NCBI RefSeq assembly: GCF_014201805.1
Contig: NZ_JACHFK010000010.1
Coordinates: forward strand, 62,001-126,000
Length of the DNA: 64,000 nucleotides
Reading direction: 5' to 3'
Source: Deinococcus metalli
Lineage (GTDB): Bacteria; Deinococcota; Deinococci; Deinococcales; Deinococcaceae
Each line of letters begins with the position of its first letter. Within the stretch, counting starts at the first letter, position 1. Position numbers and translations under genes: made by a program. The notes beneath the pieces were generated by a model, which did no database searches, was not told the DNA's origin, and worked only from the letters and a program-made list of their open reading frames with translations. Shown piece after piece: positions 15,576 to 23,917 of this stretch.

Positions 15576-17137
15576 GCGTTCACCTCCTGACGGTCCAGCT
15601 CTGGAGCGAGCCAGCGCTGCGCGTACGTGTCCAGTGCCGCACCATCGGGGCTGGCCTGCGCGAGTCCCACATACCCGTCAGGCCGCACCACATACACTGC
15701 GTCCTCGGCCAGTCCGGCGCGCTGCGCGGCGGGCGACCAGGGAAAGACGTGCAGCGGCACGCCGCGGCGCCCGCACCACGTCACCACGTCAGGGGACGCC
15801 GCACCGTAGACGTGCACCTGCCACGTCAGACTTCTGAGGACGTCGAAGTTGCTGCCCTCCGTGAGCGGTACCCAGGGCAGCCGGGTTCCCCCGCGGACGC
15901 GCCCCGCCTGCCCCACGCTCAGCGGGCTGTCCGGGTAGTGCAGCCGGGTCTGGGACACGATGCGGAACGCCTGGCGACGCACGGGCCTGGGCCGGGTGAG
16001 CAGCGGCAGCAGGCGGGGTACGGCCTCCAGCCGCACGAACCGTGCCAGGGCACCCTCCGAGACCACGCCGGTGAACACGCGATCCGTGGTCCCCACCAGC
16101 GACAGTGCGAACGGACGGCGCTCGGCCTCGTAGGTCTCCAGCGCCCCGGGTGATCCCCGCAGGGCCTGGGCCAGCTTCCAGCTGAGGTTGATGGCGTCGC
16201 CCAGCCCGGTGTTCATGCCCTGGCCGCCCACTGGCGTGTGCACGTGCCCGGCATCTCCGAGGATGAAGGCGCGGCCCAGCTGGAAGCGGTCCGCCACCCG
16301 GTGGTGCACCTTGTACGTGGAGAACCAGTGCAGGTGGCCGACCTCGGCCAGGCCGGACGCTTCGATCTGCGGACGCACCACCTCGAACTCAGGATGCTCG
16401 CCCGCACCCGGCGGAACCTGACCGACGACGCGGTGGCGGCCACGCTCGCCCATCGGGAAGGTGGCGAGAAACGTCTGGTCGTCGAGCGCGAGGTTGACCT
16501 CACCGTCGATGACCCGGCCACCGAGCTGGACGTCGGCAACGTAGAAGCGCTCTTCGTACGTGCCTCCCGAGAGCGCGATCCCGAGGGCCTGCCGGACCGC
16601 ACTGCGCGCGCCGTCGCACGCGGCAATATATGCCGCGCGCACGAACTCCTGGTGGTCGCCGCGACTCAGCACGGCGTGGACACCCGCGTCATCCTGCGTG
16701 ACACCAGACACTGCGGTTTCCCAGTCCACGGTGACCCCGAGCGCTTCGAGGTGGTGCACGAGCAGCGCTTCATTCTGATCTTGCGTGAAGATGTACAGGT
16801 ACGGGTACGGGGTGACGTCCCGGCCCACACCGTGCAGATCGATTCTGGTGTTCCATTGTCCCCGCACGAAGACATTGATGGCGTCAAAGGGCCGGCCGTG
16901 GTGCAGCACCTCAGGCGCCAGCCCGAGCTGGTCGTAGAACTCCAGTGAACGTGCCTGCAGGGCAATGGCACGCGTTTCACGCACTGGCCCGGGCTTGAGG
17001 TCGGCGATCCGCACGCGGACGCCCAGGCGGGTCAGCCAGAGGGCGAGCATCAGGCCGGTGGGTCCGGCCCCGGCGATCAGCACGTCGGGCGCGACGGGTC
17101 GGGACGGGCGGGGCCGATCTTGAGCGGTCATCGTCAT
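15572..17137 (-). CDS. FAD-dependent aromatic/antibiotic monooxygenase (PHBH class)
   Basis: NAD(P)H- and FAD-dependent hydroxylase of the p-hydroxybenzoate hydroxylase family, 521 residues. The FAD-binding GAGPTG is at residues 23-28, and ILGDAGHVHTPVGGQGMNTG sits near residue 290, with the usual small thioredoxin-like C-terminal domain (DVVTWCGRRGVPLHVF). The length and C-terminal domain fit phenol hydroxylases such as PcpB/MhpA and also rifampicin- or polyketide-inactivating enzymes. The start ATG 17137 follows GGAGGAAACG; an ATG two codons later is possible. It lies in a TetR-controlled unit with a transporter-like membrane protein, which suggests detoxification of an aromatic compound rather than growth on it. 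Confidence 0.88.
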   Translation of the reverse strand: MTMTAQDRPRPSRPVAPDVLIAGAGPTGLMLALWLTRLGVRVRIADLKPGPVRETRAIALQARSLEFYDQLGLAPEVLHHGRPFDAINVFVRGQWNTRIDLHGVGRDVTPYPYLYIFTQDQNEALLVHHLEALGVTVDWETAVSGVTQDDAGVHAVLSRGDHQEFVRAAYIAACDGARSAVRQALGIALSGGTYEERFYVADVQLGGRVIDGEVNLALDDQTFLATFPMGERGRHRVVGQVPPGAGEHPEFEVVRPQIEASGLAEVGHLHWFSTYKVHHRVADRFQLGRAFILGDAGHVHTPVGGQGMNTGLGDAINLSWKLAQALRGSPGALETYEAERRPFALSLVGTTDRVFTGVVSEGALARFVRLEAVPRLLPLLTRPRPVRRQAFRIVSQTRLHYPDSPLSVGQAGRVRGGTRLPWVPLTEGSNFDVLRSLTWQVHVYGAASPDVVTWCGRRGVPLHVFPWSPAAQRAGLAEDAVYVVRPDGYVGLAQASPDGAALDTYAQRWLAPELDRQEVNA

Positions 17138-17206
17138 CGTTTCCTCCAGGAACACGTGGTGGACAGCACAGTCAGCATGTGCCCTGCCGACGCCACCGCC
17201 GAGTGC

Positions 17207-17923
17207 TTACTTCTGGACGACCGTCGCGTCGCTGGGATAGGCCAGCAGCGTCCGTGCGGTCAGGGGGGCCCGTTTGAAGTCGCGGATGGTGAGCGTGCCG
17301 ACCGTCGTGCCGCCCCCATCCTTCAGGGTCACCGAGAGTGGCCTGGGGTCACGCTCGAGGATCAGCACCGCTGCACTGGCGAAGGGAAGCCTGGCCTTGC
17401 CCGGTGTCCCGAGGAGGGTCCACGCCGTTCCCTCTGCCGTTTGAACCTTCGGACCGGTGGTCAGAGTGATCTGGTCAGCGAGCCCGGCGAGGTCCCCGAG
17501 GCCGGCAACGGTCTGCGTCAGGGTGTTGAGCTTGGCACTGGCCCGCAGCTCTTTGACCACCTGGTTCGACACGAAGACGTACGTCCACACGTCTGTGTCG
17601 GTCAGGATGGTGACGCTGCCCGCCAGAGGGGCCGGTTTCCTGAATTCCATCCGCATCACTGAGTTCGTACCCCCGATGACCTGCACCGTGACCTCGGCCT
17701 CCTGCGTCGCGGTGCCGGCCGTCAGCGTGCCGGTCACGGTCGCCTGCCACGGGGATCGGTCGAGGTTGGCCTGGGCGCGTCTGAGGAGGTCCGCCGCGCT
17801 CGGGGCCGCCCGTCCACTCTGGGCGAGGCCAGGAGTTCCCGGCAGGAGCAGGACTCCGAGCACAAGGACGCTGGACGGACGACGCAGGCGGTGACCGAAG
17901 ACGGCAGCGAGGAACGCAGGCAT
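17207..17923 (-). CDS. LolA-like outer-membrane lipoprotein-sorting protein
   Basis: A predicted envelope protein of 238 residues. The N-terminal hydrophobic segment (VLVLGVLLLPGTPGLAQ) is a signal peptide, followed by a LolA/LppX-type half-barrel: ADLLRRAQANLDRSPWQATV, VMRMEFRKPAPLAGS, DTDVWTYVFVSNQVVKEL. ATG 17923 is chosen because AAGGAG precedes it; the frame extends six codons further. Members of this family bind lipids or hydrophobic ligands between membranes. It is the second gene of the TetR-divergent operon, between the membrane permease and the monooxygenase, so transport of a hydrophobic compound or lipid is plausible. Confidence 0.78.
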   Translation of the reverse strand: MPAFLAAVFGHRLRRPSSVLVLGVLLLPGTPGLAQSGRAAPSAADLLRRAQANLDRSPWQATVTGTLTAGTATQEAEVTVQVIGGTNSVMRMEFRKPAPLAGSVTILTDTDVWTYVFVSNQVVKELRASAKLNTLTQTVAGLGDLAGLADQITLTTGPKVQTAEGTAWTLLGTPGKARLPFASAAVLILERDPRPLSVTLKDGGGTTVGTLTIRDFKRAPLTARTLLAYPSDATVVQK

Positions 17924-17957
17924 ATCACTCTCCTTGGACACGCGGACGGTGGCGCTG

Positions 17958-18980
17958 TCAGCTGGCAGTGGACGGCGTCAGGGCAGCCCCCTCACGTGCG
18001 GTATGGTGCCTGGATCCCGCCGCAATCAGGACCAGCCCGAGCGCCAGCCAGAACACCAGCACCCACATGGCCCCCTGTCCACCCGCGCCGCCGAAGAACG
18101 CCACGGAGCGCAGCAGGCGTCCGAACGCGCCCAGTGGCAGCAGCTGTCCCAGTGGGCCCCACCATCCCGGGAGCAGTTCCGGGGCGCTGGTGAGGGCTGA
18201 AAAGGGGTTTGAGAGCAGCAGCAGCAGCGCGCCCGCCACGCCCAGACCGCGCAGACCCAGCACGGTCTCCAGACCTGTGACCAGCGCCGCCACCGATCCC
18301 ACGGCGAGAGCGATCACCACGCTGTTCAGCAGGTATGAGCCCGTCAGCGTATGGAAGCCGAACTGCATGACGCTCCCCATGGACAAGCCGGTGAGCAGCC
18401 CGACCAGCGACACTGCGGCCAAACGTGCACCAACTCGGTGCAGACGGGTAGAGATGAGCAGTCCGGTGACCATGCCGCTCAGCACCAGAGGCAGCACGGC
18501 GCCGATCAGTGTTGCCTGGCGAGGATCCTGGGCTGTGGCAGGGACCACGTCCTCCACCTGTGGAGCGCTGAACCCGGCGGCTGCCATGACGGTCCCCACC
18601 TGGGTGCCCAGGCCGCTGATGACGTTCGCCGCGGCAGGGCTGCCCGCCGAGGCGGTCAAGACCTTGAAGTCGGCGGGCCGTGCCGGATCAAGCAGGATGG
18701 CACCGTAGACCTCGCGCTGCTTGATGGCGAGCCGCGCCCGGGCCTCATTCTCATAGGTCGTGAGGGAAAATCCCCCCGGAACGCTGGTCTCCAGAAGGGC
18801 CGGCAGGCGAGAGGAGAGGGTGGCAGTGGTCACCAGGCCGACGGGCAGGTGGTGCGGGGCGGTGCGGTACGCTGGCCACGCGAACACCGTGAGCAGCGTG
18901 GTCACGATCAGGGGGATCAACAGACCAATGCCGAGGACGGTGACCAGCGCTCTGGGCGAGGGTGGGGGTGTCGGTCGCAT
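17958..18980 (-). CDS. ABC-2-type / YhgE-like membrane protein
   Basis: A 340-residue integral membrane protein. One N-terminal membrane segment (residues about 12-34) is followed by a long external domain (about 36-155) and then about five to six membrane segments, ending in a short basic tail. This topology is that of ABC-2 permeases and DUF3533/Pip-like proteins linked to drug or lipid efflux. No ATPase gene is adjacent, so it either uses a distant ATPase or belongs to the ATPase-independent relatives. ATG 18980 follows GGAGGCACC. It is the first gene of the operon divergent from the TetR gene, so it is likely the main target of that repressor. Confidence 0.75.
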   Translation of the reverse strand: MRPTPPPSPRALVTVLGIGLLIPLIVTTLLTVFAWPAYRTAPHHLPVGLVTTATLSSRLPALLETSVPGGFSLTTYENEARARLAIKQREVYGAILLDPARPADFKVLTASAGSPAAANVISGLGTQVGTVMAAAGFSAPQVEDVVPATAQDPRQATLIGAVLPLVLSGMVTGLLISTRLHRVGARLAAVSLVGLLTGLSMGSVMQFGFHTLTGSYLLNSVVIALAVGSVAALVTGLETVLGLRGLGVAGALLLLLSNPFSALTSAPELLPGWWGPLGQLLPLGAFGRLLRSVAFFGGAGGQGAMWVLVFWLALGLVLIAAGSRHHTAREGAALTPSTAS

Positions 18981-18996
18981 GGTGCCTCCGCAAAAG

Positions 18997-19074
18997 GAAT
19001 GTTCGTTCTTTTATGAGCGTACCCGGCTGACCGCGCCAAGTCAAGAGCGAACGTTCATTCTTTTTGACTATAGT
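18997..19074. promoter_or_regulatory. divergent promoters with two TetR-type operator boxes
   Basis: On the minus strand TTGACT (19039-19044) and TACGCT (19016-19021) are 17 bases apart and drive the permease gene. On the plus strand TATAGT (19069-19074) lies ten bases before the TetR ATG. Two related boxes flank this: GAATGTTCGTTCT (18997-19009), near the leftward transcription start, and GCGAACGTTCATTC (19047-19060), just upstream of the rightward -10. The core GAACGTTC of the second is a perfect palindrome. Binding at both would repress both directions, the usual TetR autoregulation. Confidence 0.65.
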
Positions 19075-19084
19075 GGCGGCAACG

Positions 19085-19678
19085 ATGCCGAGGGTCTCTC
19101 AGGAACACCGCGACGAGCGCAAGGACGCCATTCTCACGTCAGCGGCCGGATGTTTCGCGCAAGACGGCTTCCACGCCACGAGCATGGCCGACATCATCCA
19201 CGCCAGCGGACTCTCGGCCGGAAGCGTCTACCGCTACTTCAAGAACAAGGATGACCTCATCGCGGCCATCGTTGACCGCTACCTGGGCACCGTCATCGAG
19301 GCCGTCGTTGCCACCAGCAAGCGGGCGGACAGCCCGGCCGACGCGGTCGTGGAATCGCTGCGTCTCATTTCCTGGCGCCTCCACGCGACTCCTGACGAGC
19401 CATTGATCCGCCTGCTCCCGCAGATCTGGTCTGAAGCGCTTCGCAACGACGCCATCCGCTCCCGTGGTCAGGAACTCTACCGGGACCTGCTGGCCCACTT
19501 TGCCGCGCTGGTTCGGCGCGCTCAGGTGGCTGGCACGCTGTCACCAGATCTGTCCCCCGACGCCACGGCTCAGACCATGCTGGCCCTGATTCAGGGCCAC
19601 CTGCTCCAGGCCATGTTGCTGGATGATATCGATCTCGACGCCTACGGATCGGCGGTACGGCGGCTCCTCGCTGGATGA
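19085..19678 (+). CDS. TetR-family transcriptional repressor
   Basis: A 197-residue regulator. The N-terminal helix-turn-helix reads AGCFAQDGFHATSMADII then SGLSAGSVYRYFKNKDDL (residues about 21-58), and the C-terminal ligand domain is typical (TAQTMLALIQGHLLQAML). ATG 19085 is preferred to an in-frame TTG at 19064, which overlaps the -10 hexamer. It is transcribed away from the permease/LolA/monooxygenase/DoxX unit, with operator-like boxes between them. Expected role: derepression of that unit when a hydrophobic or aromatic ligand binds. Confidence 0.92.
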   Translation: MPRVSQEHRDERKDAILTSAAGCFAQDGFHATSMADIIHASGLSAGSVYRYFKNKDDLIAAIVDRYLGTVIEAVVATSKRADSPADAVVESLRLISWRLHATPDEPLIRLLPQIWSEALRNDAIRSRGQELYRDLLAHFAALVRRAQVAGTLSPDLSPDATAQTMLALIQGHLLQAMLLDDIDLDAYGSAVRRLLAG

Positions 19679-19963
19679 GCCTGGCCCAGCATTTACCATG
19701 CGCGCGGCGATGGCACGGTGTTGGGATGGTGACGGCGGGAGAACCAGCACGGTGGCGGACTGAACCTGACCGGAGGCCACTGCGTCACCGCTTGCCAATG
19801 AACGACGCCCGGCACGAGGTTTGGCACGACCCCTGCTCTTCGGTCAGCGACCGAAAAGCGTAGGAACTGGTTCAAGGCACTGTCTACGTTCGACGCGTGG
19901 GGTGGCCCGGCCGTGTACCTGCTCGTCTCAGATGACTTCTGAGCCCCGGTAGACCTCGTTCTT
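19679..19963. other. intergenic, no gene seen
   Basis: Between the TetR stop and the remnant at 19964 I see only short overlapping frames with no family resemblance. Confidence 0.5.
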
Positions 19964-20290
19964 TCACAGGATTCCCAATCCAAGGTGGTCCCTTGGGATG
20001 AGAGCCAGGTACGCCAGGACGTGCCCGGCTTCGTGGTGGGTGGTCATAACGTCTTTGAGTTCCTGTAGGCCGTGCTGGAAGGTTTCGAGGCGGGCAGACT
20101 CTGGCAGCGCAGGGTTCAGGAGGTCGCGCGTGAGGGCGTTCAGGTGCTGTCCGGGCGTGAGGTTGCGAGGTCGCTGTTGGTCGCGAGCACGTCATGCAGG
20201 GCAGCGCCGATCGCGGCGGCTTGTGCGCGCAGGGGGCGAGCGGACTCTGGCTGCTTCAGTGGTGTCGGTGTACCAGAGGACTTTTGAGCA
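19964..20290 (-). pseudogene. frameshifted remnant with HEAGH metalloprotease-like motif
   Basis: Reading leftwards, one frame gives a coding-like run ESARPLRAQAAAIGAALHDV up to ATNSDL. The neighbouring frame then continues LTPGQHLNALTRDLLNPALP through ETFQHGLQELKDVMTTHHEAGHVLAYLALIPRDHLG to a stop at 19964. Joining the two needs one frameshift near 20165. HEAGH fits HExxH zinc-protease motifs, but it is close to the C-terminus, so a true protease is unlikely without more sequence. The downstream frame alone has 75 codons and no good start. Family unknown; the coding run is inferred from codon pattern. Confidence 0.4.
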
Positions 20291-20380
20291 AGGCCGCTTA
20301 CCAGAAAGTCCAAGAGGTAAGATAAGGAAAACGGCGTTAGTCTTGTTTGCGTGAGTTCTGGAGGTCAGCAGCAAAGTGTG

Positions 20381-20419
20381 GTTTCGTTTGTTTCGTTTGG
20401 GTCGTTCATTTCGTAGACT
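20381..20419 (+). promoter_or_regulatory. promoter region with TTTCGTTT direct repeats before the toxin-antitoxin genes
   Basis: GTTTCGTTTG (20381-20390) is followed at once by TTTCGTTTGG (20391-20400) and a looser copy (CATTTCG, 20407-20413). TAGACT at 20414-20419 is a plausible -10, 21 bases before the antitoxin ATG. Repeats over the -35 region fit an autoregulatory site for the antitoxin. Confidence 0.4.
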
Positions 20420-20440
20420 GACCATCAGAGGTACCAGACC

Positions 20441-20827
20441 ATGACCACCCCTTTTCTCCCAACGCCCGCCGACACCCAGGCCGCCCACACCCAACTCAAG
20501 CAGCTCCAGGCCCAGGCCGGACAGGTTCCCCCCCGACTCGCAGCACTGCTGGGCGATCTGCTCGGTCAGGTCGCGGCTGGCAAGGCCATCCACGTGGTCA
20601 CGCTCGACGCGGAGATCGGAACGCAGCAGGCGGCCGACCTGCTGCACGTCAGTCGCCCGTACCTCGTGAAGCTCATCGACGACGGAGCCCTCCCGCACCG
20701 CAAAGTCGGCCCCCGTCGCCGGCTGGCCCTCGACGACGTTCTGGCCTACAAGGCGCGCCTGGATGGCCAGCGCCAGGCCGCCCTGCAGGCCCTGGCCGAT
20801 GACCTGCAGGAGATGGATCTCGGTTGA
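20441..20827 (+). CDS. excisionase-type helix-turn-helix antitoxin
   Basis: A 128-residue DNA-binding protein. The MerR/excisionase-like helix-turn-helix is at residues about 60-107: IGTQQAADLLHVSRPYLVKL then IDDGALPHRKVGPRRRLALD and DDVLAYKAR. The N-terminal 50 residues are Gln/Ala-rich and helical. This architecture is typical of antitoxins paired with PIN_3-type toxins. The ATG has AGAGGTACC upstream. The stop overlaps the TTG start of the toxin gene (TTGA, 20824-20827), ensuring coupled synthesis. It probably represses its own promoter at the TTTCGTTT repeats. Confidence 0.88.
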   Translation: MTTPFLPTPADTQAAHTQLKQLQAQAGQVPPRLAALLGDLLGQVAAGKAIHVVTLDAEIGTQQAADLLHVSRPYLVKLIDDGALPHRKVGPRRRLALDDVLAYKARLDGQRQAALQALADDLQEMDLG

Positions 20828-21378
20828 GGCCGCTGGTCGCCCTGCTCGACGCTTCCGTCCTCTACCCGTCCCTGACCCGCAACCTCCTGATGCACCTCGG
20901 CACCGCCGGCATCATCGCTGCGCGCTGGAGCGACGCCATCCACGACGAGTGGATGACCAACCTGCTCGCCGACCGGCCGGATCTCACCCCAGAACGGCTG
21001 CAGCGGACGCTCGGCCTCATGCGCCAGGCCCTGCCTGATGCCACGGTTCAGGCCGACGAGGCCGTCACCACACGGCTCGTGTTGCCGGACCCGGGAGACC
21101 GTCACGTGTTGGCCGCATCGCTGGGCGCGGGAGCAGACGTGCTCGTGACGTGGAACCTGAGGCATTTTCCGGCGGCCGTACTCGAGCCCCACGGGCTGGA
21201 GGCGGTCACGCCAGATGAACTCGTGAGCCGCCACCTGGACGCCGCTGCTGTAGAGACACGCGCTGCAGTTGAGGCGCTGCGCCAGTCGTTGCGCCGGCCC
21301 CCCTACTCATGGACGGCCCTCGTCGATCGGCTCGAAGCGGTTGGTCTCACCGCCACGGCGCACAGGCTCCGGATGTGA
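20824..21378 (+). CDS. PIN-domain toxin (VapC-like ribonuclease)
   Basis: A 184-residue PIN-domain endoribonuclease. The acidic metal-binding residues are present: D9 in ALLDAS, E42 in AIHDEW, and D89/D92 in LPDPGDRHVLAAS, followed by the late LVTWNLRHFP motif. It is longer than short VapC toxins (about 130 residues), with an extra 50-residue C-terminal helical part (AVEALRQSLRRPPYSWTALV), as in the COG1569/PIN_3 group. It starts at TTG 20824 inside the antitoxin stop. Likely role: growth arrest by RNA cleavage when the antitoxin is lost, contributing to replicon or region maintenance. Confidence 0.88.
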   Translation: MRPLVALLDASVLYPSLTRNLLMHLGTAGIIAARWSDAIHDEWMTNLLADRPDLTPERLQRTLGLMRQALPDATVQADEAVTTRLVLPDPGDRHVLAASLGAGADVLVTWNLRHFPAAVLEPHGLEAVTPDELVSRHLDAAAVETRAAVEALRQSLRRPPYSWTALVDRLEAVGLTATAHRLRM

Positions 21379-22741
21379 GGCATTGGCGGCCCAGCATGCG
21401 TTCCATGTGGGCGTGAACTCGGAGACGCAGTTCGGTCGATATGCCATCCCTGTCAGAATCACCACCACAACTGCTGGTGCCCAAACACGTCCACCCTGAT
21501 TCAACCAACGATTGCCCATGCTGACACGCTCACTGGAGTGTATTTGCGAGCAGTACACCCACGGGGTGGACGGTGACGGCCAGAGATCATCAGCTTTGGG
21601 GGAGAGGCAGGAGCTGCCTGATCAACGTCCATAAGTCGTCGGAGACAAGAGACATCCGCGAAGGCTGCACCCGGCAAATGAGGTTTTGTGCCGCACACTA
21701 CGCTCTACACCCAAAAAGCCGGCTTTAGGGTGTAGGGTCGCGAACACTGTCGAGCCTACGCAGTATCGGGTCAGCACGGCGCTGTCCTCGAACACCACCA
21801 AGGTGGGCACTGTAGGAGGCCGGTGCTCCTTTGGCCTGATACTGATCGCGTTCCAACAACTGCGGTTTATCGTGGCGGCGGCGTCAGGTGAGCTGGGGAC
21901 AGGGGGTTCACGGTGGTGACGCGGGCGGCGGGGAATAGCCGCGCTCTAGCGGCGGCGAGTCCAAGACTGACCTCTGACTGCGGTACACCGCGCCTTGGAC
22001 GCTCAACTCTCCATCAACGACCGGACTCAGTGATGGTCAACGCCACAGCAAGGGATGGCGTCAGCAGCGGCGTCTGGACAGCGCCATCATCGTAACCGGG
22101 CCGCCGACGTCGGATCTGGTGGACGTGCAGCGCCGAATGCCCGCGTTGCTGCGCAAGGGCCTAAACGTGTGGCCAGATGCGCAGGCGCGGCCTTATGCAG
22201 GTCACCTCGGCCTGAGACCAGACCGCATTCGACGCTGCAGTCCCGAGGCGGCGCAACTCAAAGCGGCGGGCTGCATTCTCTGTCCAGATGGCCCTGACGT
22301 AACTCGCGGGTAGACGAGACCTTCTTCGCGAGCAAATGGCGTAGAGACAGTCAGGGCGGGTTCACCGACAATGCTGGCCCATAAGCAAGATTGGCGTGAT
22401 AAGTCAGCTGGCGGGCTGAGATGAGAGATGTGTGTGCCGTGAGGCTGAACTCATGCAAAGTGGACCGTGGCCGCCATTTGACTGAAGCGAGATTTCAGCT
22501 TCCCAAGCATGCATGGCCGCGCTGCATTACAGACTGCATTCAGGCCTCATTGGGGGCCTCTCCACTCTCCGTCGCGTTCGGAGCTGGACACATTCGCCTG
22601 AAGGTCAGATGTCGTCGTACTTGCCTACCCTGGCATCGACTAAGCAACTGGGTCTTTTCGACCGTCGGCTGTCAGAGTGTTCCACCAACGGAGCGTCAAC
22701 CTCTCAGCTTCCTGCTGCTCGCTGCGCTGTGAAGGAGTTCC
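21379..22741. other. 1.36-kb stretch without a confident gene
   Basis: No frame has a recognisable family. The most coding-like piece is rightward, about 22068-22313, with a run containing RRLDSAIIVTGPPTSDLVDV and LLRKGLNVWPDAQARPYAGH but no good start; it could be a decayed gene. A palindrome lies at 21705-21735. The last bases carry AAGGAG for the gene at 22742. Composition is locally less GC-rich than flanking genes. Confidence 0.5.
21705..21735. repeat. long near-perfect palindrome
   Basis: CTACACCC (21705-21712) pairs with GGGTGTAG (21728-21735) around AAAAAGCC/GGCTTTA, whose centre AAAGCCGGCTTT is itself perfectly palindromic. There is essentially no loop, so this looks more like a protein-binding or recombination site than a terminator. 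Confidence 0.55.
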
Positions 22742-23887
22742 ATGCGACGATACTGGCTGGCCCTCGCCCTCTTGACCGCTCAGGCCGGAGGACAGGACCT
22801 GAGCCACGCCCCGCTGGTGCAGGGTGCTCCCCTGGAACTCGTGCACGCCTTCAGGGGTCACATGCCGGTGGGCGTGGCGGTCAACAGTCACGGGCGTATT
22901 TTTGTGTCGTTCCCGCGCTGGGAAGACCCCGTGCCCTATTCGATCGCCGAACTGCGCGGTGGCCGTGAGGTGCCGTACCCGGACGCGGAGATCAACACCA
23001 CACCGATCCCTTACCAGGACAGCCACTTTATCGGCGTGCAGGGGCTCACGGTGGACGCCCGCGACCGGCTGTGGGTGCTCGACACCGGCACGTTTGACCT
23101 CGGCCCTATCCTGGACCAGTTCGCCCCCAAACTGGTCGGGATCGATACCGCGACCAACCGGATCATCCGCACCATCCGGTTCCCATCCACGGTGGTGCTG
23201 AGAAACACCTACCTGAACGACCTGCGTATTGACCTGCGCCATGGCCGGGACGGCGTGGCCTACATCACCGATTCCGGCGCGAAGTCAGGGGCTGGGATCA
23301 TTGTGGTCGATCTGGCCAGTGGCCGCAGCTGGCGCAAGCTGACCGGCGACGCGACCGTCCTGCCGGTGCCTGGGTTCGTCTCATTTCCCGACGGTCAGGC
23401 GCTGCTGGAGCGGCCGCCCGGCGGTCTGGCCAGTCCGGTGTCCTTCGCCTCCGATTCCATCGCCATCAGTCCGAACGGGGAGTACCTGTACTACGCGCCC
23501 GTCGCGTCACGCCGCCTGTACGCAGTGCCCACCGCCGCACTGCGCGACGAGGCCCTCGGTGACGCCGCCGTGAAGGCGCAGGTGCGCGACCTGGGTGAAA
23601 AAGGAGTCTCGGACGGTCTGGCCGAGGACACCGCCGGCAACATCTACACCACCAACCATGAGTTGAACGCCATCTTCAAACGCCGCCCAGACGGTGAATT
23701 TGAGACCGTTGCGCGCGATCCCCGGTTGATCTGGCCGGACACGCTCTCGCTGCAGGGCGGCTACCTGTATGTGATGAACAACCAGCTCAACCGCCAGGCC
23801 AAGTACCACTACGGCGTCGACCAGCGGACTCCACCCTACGCCCTGTTCCGCCTGAAAATCTCCGCCCAGCCGGTGCTGCTGCGCTGA
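22742..23887 (+). CDS. secreted Yellow/major royal jelly-family protein
   Basis: A 381-residue beta-propeller protein of the MRJP/Yellow family, bacterial branch. An N-terminal signal peptide (MRRYWLALALLTAQAGG) is followed by family pieces HMPVGVAVNSHGRIFVSFPR, VQGLTVDARDRLWVLDTG, YLNDLRIDLRHGRDGVAYIT and SDSIAISPNGEYLYYAPV, ending in PYALFRLKI. AAGGAG precedes the ATG. The family has lactonase-like or ligand-binding members, but no activity can be assigned. It is followed 30 bases later by a secreted alpha/beta hydrolase, probably in one transcript. A second family member without a signal peptide is at 41848-42960. Confidence 0.88.
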   Translation: MRRYWLALALLTAQAGGQDLSHAPLVQGAPLELVHAFRGHMPVGVAVNSHGRIFVSFPRWEDPVPYSIAELRGGREVPYPDAEINTTPIPYQDSHFIGVQGLTVDARDRLWVLDTGTFDLGPILDQFAPKLVGIDTATNRIIRTIRFPSTVVLRNTYLNDLRIDLRHGRDGVAYITDSGAKSGAGIIVVDLASGRSWRKLTGDATVLPVPGFVSFPDGQALLERPPGGLASPVSFASDSIAISPNGEYLYYAPVASRRLYAVPTAALRDEALGDAAVKAQVRDLGEKGVSDGLAEDTAGNIYTTNHELNAIFKRRPDGEFETVARDPRLIWPDTLSLQGGYLYVMNNQLNRQAKYHYGVDQRTPPYALFRLKISAQPVLLR

Positions 23888-23917
23888 CACCTCGCCTCTC
23901 ACCCCACAGGAGTTCAG

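Noticed and set aside
21913..22732. Possible small genes in the 1.36-kb gap
   Set aside because: Short, overlapping, without ribosome-binding sites or family resemblance; kept only as possible decayed sequence.
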